The position numbers and the translations under genes were made by a program. 50,607 nucleotides of DNA from an uncultured Bacteroidota bacterium. GTDB taxonomy: Bacteria > Bacteroidota > Bacteroidia > AKYH767-A > OLB10. This document shows positions 44,578-50,607 of the stretch, one piece after another (position 1 is the first letter of the stretch; each line of letters begins with the position of its first letter). The DNA is taken from positions 1-50,607 of the forward strand of contig CAIRUC010000127.1 of the NCBI GenBank assembly GCA_903881665.1, written 5' to 3'. The notes beneath the pieces are model-generated. The model did no database searches. It was not told the DNA's origin and saw only the letters and a program-made list of their open reading frames with translations.

Positions 44578-44976
44578 TTATATTTCTAAGTGTCCTTGGT
44601 CAAGCCAATGTTGAATAACTTTGATTTGACAATCACTTAGCTTTCCGCCACCTTTTGGCATTGCATAATTTGCATTCGGATCGTGTGTTATATCTAACAT
44701 AAATGTTTTATCAGGATTGTCTACTGTAGCTACTACCTCCGCATAATTAGTTAATGGAGTAGTGCAACTGCTATTATGACAACTGCTATTCGATGAACCA
44801 CAATTTGTACTTATTATTCCCGATACATTTGCATAACGAATCGTGTCGGTAGTTGCAGTATCTGCACATGCCGAATCATTTGTTCCAGGATGTAATTCTT
44901 CTACGTTATCGTAATAACATCCGCTTACAGCGAATAACAATATTGCTGCTAGGCTTAAATACTTTAATTTTTTCAT
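44578..44976 (-). CDS. cytochrome-c-like lipoprotein with CX6CH motif
   Basis: A 132-residue lipoprotein with lipobox VSGC (Cys20). The core looks like a one-haem c-type domain: Cys59 and Cys66-His67 (CX6CH instead of CX2CH), then Met106 in NYAMPKGGGKLSDCQIKVIQHWLDQG, the usual methionine-ligand end of a small cytochrome c. Whether haem is attached with this spacing is uncertain. It is the middle gene of the DUF5777 operon, 9 bases from the first lipoprotein gene and 5 bases from the barrel gene. Confidence 0.8.
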   Translation of the reverse strand: MKKLKYLSLAAILLFAVSGCYYDNVEELHPGTNDSACADTATTDTIRYANVSGIISTNCGSSNSSCHNSSCTTPLTNYAEVVATVDNPDKTFMLDITHDPNANYAMPKGGGKLSDCQIKVIQHWLDQGHLEI

Positions 44977-44985
44977 GGTAATTGA

Positions 44986-45360
44986 TTAATTATTTTTAGC
45001 TCCTTGTTCAATCCAGATATAAAGTAGTTTTATATCTGCTGCGCTTACTTCAGCATATCCTGAAGGAGGCATTGTTTGAGTTGAACGGTTAGTCATTACT
45101 CGATATAATTTGCTGCCATGTGCATTGCCAGCTTTTACTCCGCCATATGACATTACAGCATTGTAATTAGTTAATAATCCAACGTGACGTCCTCCGTCTC
45201 CATGGCAACCTTCAAAATTACAATTTGCCGATAATATGCGTTGTACATCTGTGCTATATTTTACTTCTGCAACATTCGTTAAATCGGGATCACGTGTGCA
45301 TGAACTAAAGGTTGCTATTAAACCGGCGAAGGCCAGCGCCCAAACGAATACTTGTTTCAT
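44986..45360 (-). CDS. cytochrome-c-like lipoprotein with CX4CH motif
   Basis: A 124-residue lipoprotein starting at ATG 45360 (a start seven codons earlier is less likely because it would put charged His residues ahead of the signal peptide and lie outside the promoter-proximal RNA). Lipobox FSSC gives Cys21. The core has Cys47 and Cys52-His53 (CX4CH) and Met97 in TMPPSGYAEVSAADIKLLYIWIEQGA, the shape of a small cytochrome c. It is the first gene of the operon with the CX6CH lipoprotein and the DUF5777 barrel, behind a TAGGTTTG promoter. Confidence 0.8.
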   Translation of the reverse strand: MKQVFVWALAFAGLIATFSSCTRDPDLTNVAEVKYSTDVQRILSANCNFEGCHGDGGRHVGLLTNYNAVMSYGGVKAGNAHGSKLYRVMTNRSTQTMPPSGYAEVSAADIKLLYIWIEQGAKNN

Positions 45361-45378
45361 TATATCTGAAATATGATG

Positions 45379-45386
45379 CAAACCTA
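45379..45386 (-). promoter_or_regulatory. -7 element TAGGTTTG of the cytochrome-like/DUF5777 operon
   Basis: On the minus strand TAGGTTTG lies 18 bases before ATG 45360. It faces the purF promoter across a 213-base gap. Confidence 0.5.
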
Positions 45387-45569
45387 GGGTTTTACGTTTA
45401 ATTTTATATGAATTTACGATGTGAAATGGCTGAATCCGAATTTATTGGTTTTAGCCCCGAAAAGGATGCCCCTGACCGGTAAAAGTGCGGGTTGAACGAA
45501 ATTCACTTTTCGAAAAGCACCGTGCTCGATTTTTTAAAACAAGATAGCCTATAATCTTTTTCCTTATCG

Positions 45570-45577
45570 TAACTTTG
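45570..45577 (+). promoter_or_regulatory. -7 element TAACTTTG of purF
   Basis: A TAnnTTTG match 17 bases before ATG 45595. No clear TTG is found 19 bases upstream. Confidence 0.45.
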
Positions 45578-45594
45578 CATCTTAGATAGATACC

Positions 45595-47496
45595 ATGAGC
45601 GACCATCTTCATCACGAGTGCGGAATTGCTATGATCCGCTTGTTGAAGCCTTTACAGTTTTACCAAGATAAATATGGTACTTCACTTTATGGTGTAAATA
45701 AGTTGTATCTTCTTATGGAGAAACAACATAACCGCGGGCAAGATGGTGCTGGGGTTGCGTCTATCAAACTCAACGTTGAGCCCGGTAAGCCGTATATCAA
45801 TCGTTATCGTTCGGTCGAGAAAAATGCGATTCCTCATATTTTCGGTGTCATTAATAGCCCAATTGAGGATTTGCGCAAAAAATTTCCTGAAAAGTCCCAA
45901 GATCCTGAATGGTTGAAAGAGCATGCCGATTTTACCGGTGAGTTACTCCTCGGTCACCTTCGTTATGGTACTTACGGCGGAAATAATATTGAAAGTTGTC
46001 ACCCTTTCCTTCGCGAAAATAATTGGATGACCCGCAACTTGGTTGTTGCTGGTAATTTTAACATGACGAATGTGGAGGAGTTATTTAATAATTTGGTAGC
46101 TGTTGGCCAGCATCCTCGCGAGAAGGCCGACACTGTTACTGTAATGGAGAATATCGGTTATAACCTCGATGAGGAGAATGATGAATTATATTATCGCTTT
46201 AAAAAGGATGGTTTTACTAAGCAACAAATTAGTCCGCTAATTGCTGCTAACCTCGATATCGCAAAAATTCTTCGTCGCTCTTCTAAACGTTGGGATGGCG
46301 GTTATGTGATGGCAGGATTAATAGGTCATGGTGATGCTTTTGTTTTGCGCGATCCTGCTGGCATTCGACCAGCTTGGTACTATGCCGATGATGAAGTAGT
46401 AGTGGTAACTTCTGAGCGTCCGCAAATTCAAACGGCGTTTAATGTTCCGATAGATGCTGTTTATGAAATTAAACCAGGTCATGCGATCATTATTAAAAAG
46501 GATGGTCGAGTTACTGAGGAAATGATTAAGGAACCTGTCGAGCGTAAGTCATGCTCGTTTGAGAGAATTTATTTTTCGCGTGGTAGTGATGCAGATATTT
46601 ACAAAGAGCGAAAGGAATTAGGACGACTATTATGTCCCGCTATTCTTGATGCAGTCGATAAAGATCTTCGTCATACTGTTTTGTCATTTATCCCTAATAC
46701 TGCTGAAGTAGCTTTCTATGGAATGGTGAATGGAATGGAGGAATATCTGCGCGAAGTGAAGAAGAGAAAAATTCTTGCCTTAGGTGTTCATCCCGATGAA
46801 GCGAAGTTGGAAGAGATTTTATCAATTAAACCACGTGCCGAAAAAATTGCTATTAAAGATGCGAAGTTGCGCACCTTTATTACTAACGACAGCGATCGTA
46901 CCGATATGGTGGCACATGTGTATGATATTACTTACGGAACTCTTGAGGCGGGTGTTGATAATTTGGTGGTCATTGATGATTCTATTGTAAGAGGTACTAC
47001 TTTGCGAAATAGTATCATCCGAATGCTCGATCGGTTAAATCCGAAAAAGATTGTAATCGTTTCTTCTGCGCCGCAAATTCGTTATCCCGATTGCTACGGT
47101 ATCGATATGGCTAAAATCGGAGATCTTGTTGCGTTTAAAGCGGCTGTTGAATTGCTCGAAGAAAATAATCTTGAACATATCATCGATGAGGTATATGCCG
47201 AGTGTAAAGCTTTGCTTGAGAATGACGAACATCCTACCGAAAATGTAGTGAAGAAAATTTATGCTCCGTTTACTTATGAGCAGGTTTCTGCTCGCATCGC
47301 TAAAATTGTTACCCCTAAAGAGTGTAATGCAGAAGTGGAAATAATTTTTCAAACAATAGAGGATTTGCATAAAGCTTGTCCGAATAATTCCGGCGACTGG
47401 TACTTTAGCGGCGATTACCCCACACCAGGCGGAAATAGAGTAGTATGTAAAGCGTTTACTTATTTTGTGGAAGGAAGTAATGAACGCGCATATTAG
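45595..47496 (+). CDS. purF: amidophosphoribosyltransferase, long Bacteroidota form
   Basis: A 633-residue PurF-type enzyme that makes phosphoribosylamine from PRPP and glutamine, the first step of purine synthesis. The N-terminal glutaminase begins at Cys9 after an eight-residue propeptide (MSDHLHHE), to be cleaved to expose the nucleophile. NRGQDGAG, LLGHLRYGTYGG and the PRPP loop VVIDDSIVRGTT (Asp461-Asp462) are intact. At about 630 residues it is longer than ordinary PurF (about 500); Bacteroidota often carry this long paralogue with a C-terminal extension. Whether it does the main PurF reaction or is a second copy cannot be told here. Confidence 0.92.
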   Translation: MSDHLHHECGIAMIRLLKPLQFYQDKYGTSLYGVNKLYLLMEKQHNRGQDGAGVASIKLNVEPGKPYINRYRSVEKNAIPHIFGVINSPIEDLRKKFPEKSQDPEWLKEHADFTGELLLGHLRYGTYGGNNIESCHPFLRENNWMTRNLVVAGNFNMTNVEELFNNLVAVGQHPREKADTVTVMENIGYNLDEENDELYYRFKKDGFTKQQISPLIAANLDIAKILRRSSKRWDGGYVMAGLIGHGDAFVLRDPAGIRPAWYYADDEVVVVTSERPQIQTAFNVPIDAVYEIKPGHAIIIKKDGRVTEEMIKEPVERKSCSFERIYFSRGSDADIYKERKELGRLLCPAILDAVDKDLRHTVLSFIPNTAEVAFYGMVNGMEEYLREVKKRKILALGVHPDEAKLEEILSIKPRAEKIAIKDAKLRTFITNDSDRTDMVAHVYDITYGTLEAGVDNLVVIDDSIVRGTTLRNSIIRMLDRLNPKKIVIVSSAPQIRYPDCYGIDMAKIGDLVAFKAAVELLEENNLEHIIDEVYAECKALLENDEHPTENVVKKIYAPFTYEQVSARIAKIVTPKECNAEVEIIFQTIEDLHKACPNNSGDWYFSGDYPTPGGNRVVCKAFTYFVEGSNERAY

Positions 47497-47512
47497 ATGT
47501 AAATTCAAATGA

Positions 47513-47542
47513 AAAAAGGGACTCATTTTTTAGTCCCTTTTT
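47513..47542 (+). terminator. terminator after purF
   Basis: AAAAAGGGACT and AGTCCCTTTTT form a perfect 11-base stem with an eight-base loop, followed by ATTTT. Confidence 0.85.
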
Positions 47543-47569
47543 ATTTTACACCTTTGTCTAGTCACTTTA

Positions 47570-47695
47570 TTAAGCACATCTAAAACACTCGTAAGAGAGG
47601 CGTGCAAATTTTTCAAAAACGGAGTTTACATAGCGCATATGAGGATTTTGAAAAATCGACTCAACGAAGTATCCGGGGGTTTTAGATGTTCCCAT
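47570..47695 (-). other. nested-palindrome element carrying a 41-codon ORF
   Basis: Two inverted repeats are nested: an outer 11-base pair (47576-47586 with 47679-47689, ACATCTAAAAC/GTTTTAGATGT) and an inner 11-base pair (47608-47618 with 47646-47656, ATTTTTCAAAA/TTTTGAAAAAT). On the minus strand the same DNA is an open 41-codon frame starting at ATG 47695 (MGTSKTPGYFVESIFQNPHM...) and ending in YECFRCA. No ribosome-binding site or family is evident. It may be a structured RNA, a dispersed repeat or a small protein. Confidence 0.4.
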
Positions 47696-47698
47696 TAA

Positions 47699-48586
47699 TT
47701 AAATGCCAATCGGATGCCATGTTGTTTTTATTTCTTGACACGACATAATTCTATACGGTGATGCCGTTTCTTCTTTGCTGTAATCAACAACGCGCTTCAC
47801 ATTTAATGCTGCGTTTATTTGTATCGTTTTTCGTTGCTCTTGATCAACATCTGAATATACAATTGCATTTACATCCATATGTGATGATGCATGTGCAATG
47901 AATTCTTTTCTGTAACCGGTGATGATATTAATTACTCCTCCAGGCAGATCTGATGCATGTATTACTTCAGCAAATTCAATAGCTGTTAATGGATGCTTCT
48001 CGGCAACTACTAGCGTACACGTATTACCGCCAATTATTACTGGTGTTGCATGACTAATAATTCCGAGTAATGCTTGGTTTTGCGGACAAAAAACATGTAC
48101 GATGCCTGTTGGTTCTGGATATGAAAAGTTAAAGTGAGAACTTTCAACAGGATTAACCGCACTAAATACTTGAATGTATTTATCACTCCATCCAGCATAA
48201 TAAATCAATAAATCAATAGCGGCTTCAATTTCTACTTTTGCGTTCGATTCCTTATACCCTTCTTTCATCATGGTATCGATGAATTGCGTCTTTCTTCCTT
48301 CTAATGTTTCGGCAATACGGTAAAGTATTTGCGCTTTGTTATAAGCCGAGCGTTTACTCCAATCGTTTTGAGCTTTGCGGTTCGAAACTACTGCATCACG
48401 TAAATCTTTGCGTGAACCGCGACAAACATTCGCGATTACATTTCCCGCCGCATCTTTCAATGCATAAAATCTTCCCGACTCAGTGCGAGGGAATTTCCCG
48501 TCGATATAAATTTTATATGTTTTCTTTACATCTAATCTTTTGGATGCAGATGCACTTGTATTTTTAATAGCTGTTTTAGTTGCCAT
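47699..48586 (-). CDS. pseudo-aldehyde dehydrogenase, second half of a split ALDH16
   Basis: A 295-residue ALDH-like protein that contains only the NAD-binding and oligomerisation part. The positions of the catalytic Asn and Cys are lost (PWN reads CPQN, and the chain stops before the cysteine loop), so it should not be active. Recognisable ALDH segments include YKIYIDGKFPRTESG at the start and GGNTCTLVVAEKHPLTAIEFAEVIHASDLPGGVINIITG. With the 491-residue ALDH gene directly upstream (30-base gap) the total is about 786 residues in the same order as ALDH16, whose second domain is a catalytically dead ALDH. It probably binds the active subunit. Confidence 0.85.
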   Translation of the reverse strand: MATKTAIKNTSASASKRLDVKKTYKIYIDGKFPRTESGRFYALKDAAGNVIANVCRGSRKDLRDAVVSNRKAQNDWSKRSAYNKAQILYRIAETLEGRKTQFIDTMMKEGYKESNAKVEIEAAIDLLIYYAGWSDKYIQVFSAVNPVESSHFNFSYPEPTGIVHVFCPQNQALLGIISHATPVIIGGNTCTLVVAEKHPLTAIEFAEVIHASDLPGGVINIITGYRKEFIAHASSHMDVNAIVYSDVDQEQRKTIQINAALNVKRVVDYSKEETASPYRIMSCQEIKTTWHPIGI

Positions 48587-48616
48587 GTGTTGCTGTTTTA
48601 ATTTGCGAAAAAAAGA

Positions 48617-50092
48617 TTAGTACAATTTTAAATAAGGACTTAATCCGTGTAATCCGCCTTCTCTTCCAACGCCACTTTCTTTGTATCCGCCAAAAGGACT
48701 GGTTGGATCAAATTTATTATAGGTATTAGCCCAAATAACGCCTGCTCTTAGTTTCGAACTAACTTGAAATGCTTTCGATCCTTTGTCAGTCCATATGCCA
48801 CCAGAAAGTCCGTAGGGGGTGTTGTTTGCCTTTTCAATTACTTCTTCCACTGTGCGGAAAGTTTGAATCGCTAATACCGGTCCGAAAATTTCTTCTTGTA
48901 CAATGGTGCTCGATTGTGCAACGTTGGTAAATAATGTTGGGCGAAACCAAAATCCCTTCGATGGAACATCGCAATCGCTTTGCCAGCATTCTCCGCCTTC
49001 TTTAATTCCGATTTGTACTAATGATTTAATTTTACGGAGTTGCGCTTTTGAATTGATAGCACCGATATCTGTATTCTTATCGAGCGGATCACCTACTATT
49101 AAAGTTTGGATACGGTCTTTTAATTTGCGTATTACTTCTTTGGCAATTCCTTCTTGCACAAACAAACGTGATCCTGCACAACATACATGTCCTTGGTTAA
49201 AGAATATGCCGTTTACAATACCTTCTACCGCTTGATCGATAGCTGCATCTTCAAAGATGATGTTAGCCGCTTTACCTCCTAATTCAAGTGTGTATTTTTT
49301 ATCGGTACCCGCTAATGATTTCTGAATAATCTTTCCTACGTCTGTAGATCCGGTAAATGCAATTTTATCGATGCCTGGATGATTTACTATGGCTGCGCCC
49401 GTAGCTCCCGCACCGGTAATAATATTAACTACGCCGGGAGGCAAATCAGCTTCTTGTAAAATCTCGGCTAACTTTAGTGCGGTAAGAGGTGTTGTCTCTG
49501 CCGGTTTTAATACAACAGTATTCCCTGCAGCTAAGGCAGGAGCAATTTTCCAAGCCGCCATTAACAATGGAAAGTTCCACGGAATAATTTGTCCGGCAAC
49601 CCCAACCGGAGCAGTTTTTTTTCCGGGGAAAGCATATTCCAGTTTGTCGGCCCAGCCTGCATTGTAGAAAAAGTGAGCAGCAGCTAAAGGAACATCAATA
49701 TCGCGACTCTCACGAATTGGTTTTCCTCCGTCAATACTCTCAATAATGGCTAACTCACGCGCTTTTTCTTGCATTATACGCGCAATGCGATAGATGTATT
49801 TTCCACGCTCAGCAGCCGAAATTTTTGACCATACTTTTTGTTGCGCCGTACGAGCCGCAGTAACGGCTTTATCAACGTCAGCTGCATTGGCCTCCGCAAT
49901 AGAAGCTATTTTTTTCTCCGTCGCCGGATTTATTGTGTCGAAATATTTTTTGGATGAAGGAGCAGTAAATTTCCCGTTAATAAATAGATCATACTTCTCT
50001 TTCAGTTGAATATGATCTGCCGACTCTGGCGCAGGTGCATATGTCCATTTCGTATCGAATTTCAAATCTTTGGTGGCTGATTTTTTTTTCAT
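48617..50092 (-). CDS. aldehyde dehydrogenase, active half of a split ALDH16
   Basis: A 491-residue NAD-dependent ALDH with all catalytic residues: Asn173 (PWNFP), Glu270 (LELGGKAANI) and Cys304 (FNQGHVC, followed by a second Cys305). The Lys-rich N-terminal 25 residues are extra. The next gene, 30 bases on, is a truncated ALDH lacking the active site; the pair equals the two-domain ALDH16 divided into two genes. In other bacteria such pairs often lie beside deoxyribose-phosphate aldolase, but no deoC is seen in this window. Aldehyde substrate is unknown. Confidence 0.93.
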   Translation of the reverse strand: MKKKSATKDLKFDTKWTYAPAPESADHIQLKEKYDLFINGKFTAPSSKKYFDTINPATEKKIASIAEANAADVDKAVTAARTAQQKVWSKISAAERGKYIYRIARIMQEKARELAIIESIDGGKPIRESRDIDVPLAAAHFFYNAGWADKLEYAFPGKKTAPVGVAGQIIPWNFPLLMAAWKIAPALAAGNTVVLKPAETTPLTALKLAEILQEADLPPGVVNIITGAGATGAAIVNHPGIDKIAFTGSTDVGKIIQKSLAGTDKKYTLELGGKAANIIFEDAAIDQAVEGIVNGIFFNQGHVCCAGSRLFVQEGIAKEVIRKLKDRIQTLIVGDPLDKNTDIGAINSKAQLRKIKSLVQIGIKEGGECWQSDCDVPSKGFWFRPTLFTNVAQSSTIVQEEIFGPVLAIQTFRTVEEVIEKANNTPYGLSGGIWTDKGSKAFQVSSKLRAGVIWANTYNKFDPTSPFGGYKESGVGREGGLHGLSPYLKLY

Positions 50093-50137
50093 TCAAAAAT
50101 GATTTGTACGAAAATACTGAATTTTTGGGTTGTAAAC

Positions 50138-50171
50138 AAAACAGGCACGGGTTTAAATCCGTGCCTGTTTT
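50138..50171. terminator. bidirectional terminator between a T9SS cargo gene and the ALDH16 operon
   Basis: AAAACAGGCACGG and CCGTGCCTGTTTT form a perfect 13-base stem around an eight-base loop, with A and T runs on both sides. It lies downstream of the partial T9SS gene and upstream of the ALDH16 start. Confidence 0.8.
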
Positions 50172-50215
50172 AAAGAATTGATTTTTGAAAAAGTGAGCTA
50201 TTTCACTATCTAATT

Positions 50216-50269
50216 TTAAACATCTCCCAAGGAGATGTTTAATTGAATTAATAGCACCTCCTTCGGAGG
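50216..50269. repeat. two adjacent short hairpins in the gap right of ALDH16
   Basis: TTAAACATCTCC (50216-50227) pairs with GGAGATGTTTAA (50231-50242), a perfect 12-base stem with a three-base loop. CCTCCttcGGAGG follows at 50257-50269. Neither has a clear T run. They look like small intergenic repeat hairpins. Confidence 0.5.
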
Positions 50270-50288
50270 AATTTAGGTAGGTCTTTTA

Positions 50289-50607
50289 CTACCTCACCAA
50301 AACTCTACTATCATGATAACTTCCATTAATCAATAAACGAACAATGTAAATTCCTTTTGTAGAATTATCTCCTAATTGTAACTCCTGCGTATAGCTGCCT
50401 TCAGTAACATTTACATTCGTGTTGTAAATCATTTGTCCCATGCTATTGATGACTTGCAAAACTGCATCACCATATTCTTCTCCATCATAGGCGAATGTAA
50501 ATGAACCGTTGTTAGGGTTCGGGAAAATGTTGACCCCTTGCGATAATTCGTTAGCTGTAAACTTTGCTTCACTTTCTGAAAGTGGAGTAGAAGTGCCAGA
50601 AGTAATA
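50289..50607 (-). CDS. 3' end of a secreted protein with T9SS type A sorting domain (cut by window edge)
   Basis: The last 105 codons of a minus-strand gene whose start lies beyond the right edge. The frame is open to the edge and ends at TAG 50289-50291. Translation shows a linker rich in Ser, Thr and Glu, then GVNIFPNPNNGSFTFAY, MGQMIYNTNVNV and GIYIVRLLINGSYHDSRVLVR, a typical T9SS type A C-terminal domain. The protein is thus exported to the cell surface or medium. The functional part is not visible. Confidence 0.85.
   Translation of the reverse strand, partial: ITSGTSTPLSESEAKFTANELSQGVNIFPNPNNGSFTFAYDGEEYGDAVLQVINSMGQMIYNTNVNVTEGSYTQELQLGDNSTKGIYIVRLLINGSYHDSRVLVR

Noticed and set aside
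47699..48586. The short ALDH as a recent pseudogene
   Set aside because: It is intact, in frame, close behind the full ALDH and has the layout of the inactive second ALDH16 domain, so a conserved pseudo-subunit is more likely.

Overview
The window is AT-rich chromosomal DNA from a Bacteroidota bacterium, probably a free-living or environmental member of the Flavobacteriales/Sphingobacteriales/Chitinophagales type. Evidence: several secreted proteins end in type IX secretion system (T9SS) sorting domains (types A and B); there is a PorW/SprE-like T9SS lipoprotein; PKD, SprB and choice-of-anchor L surface proteins are present; and many genes carry the Bacteroidota -7 promoter element TAnnTTTG. 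No tRNA, rRNA, CRISPR array, prophage or insertion sequence was recognised.

Layout. 1-6.5 kb (minus strand): an operon of a TMTC-like membrane TPR protein, a small lipoprotein and a TlpA-type thioredoxin, preceded by a membrane pyrophosphatase (hppA) with an unusual 136-residue cysteine-rich tail. 6.6-12.5 kb: a large T9SS surface protein, a secreted protein of unknown function, a PepSY-like periplasmic protein and a membrane-bound LytTR regulator. 12.5-16.9 kb: the PorW/SprE-like lipoprotein, then divergently an M23 peptidase and a one-pass membrane protein. 17-23.6 kb: housekeeping genes dxr, rseP, scpA and a flippase-like (UPF0104) protein, with two exported proteins and a 337-bp repeat-rich gap. 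23.8-33.1 kb: 3-hydroxyanthranilate dioxygenase, a divergent SDR, a TetR-HlyD-MFS efflux operon with a visible operator, an M1 peptidase, and an aminomuconate-semialdehyde-dehydrogenase-like ALDH overlapping a mutarotase-like gene. 33.1-40.1 kb: two giant T9SS type B surface proteins. 40.4-50.6 kb: an ALDH7-type dehydrogenase, a GxxExxY protein, ACMSD, a DUF5777 barrel with two cytochrome-c-like lipoproteins, purF, a split two-gene ALDH16 and the 3' end of another T9SS cargo.

How the genes work together. HaaO, ACMSD and the ALDH at 30.8 kb form a consecutive stretch of the kynurenine route of tryptophan breakdown (3-hydroxyanthranilate to 2-aminomuconate), although the genes are scattered over 20 kb. 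The T9SS cargo genes depend on the secretion machinery represented here by PorW/SprE. dxr/rseP and scpA/UPF0104 are tightly packed housekeeping pairs.

Most unusual points: the cysteine/methionine-rich, probably periplasmic tail on the pyrophosphatase; two lipoproteins with CX4CH and CX6CH variants of the haem c motif next to a DUF5777 barrel; an ALDH16 enzyme split into an active and a pseudo-ALDH gene; a nested-palindrome element with a 41-codon ORF just downstream of it; and several genes whose -7 element lies so close to the start codon that the mRNA should be leaderless.
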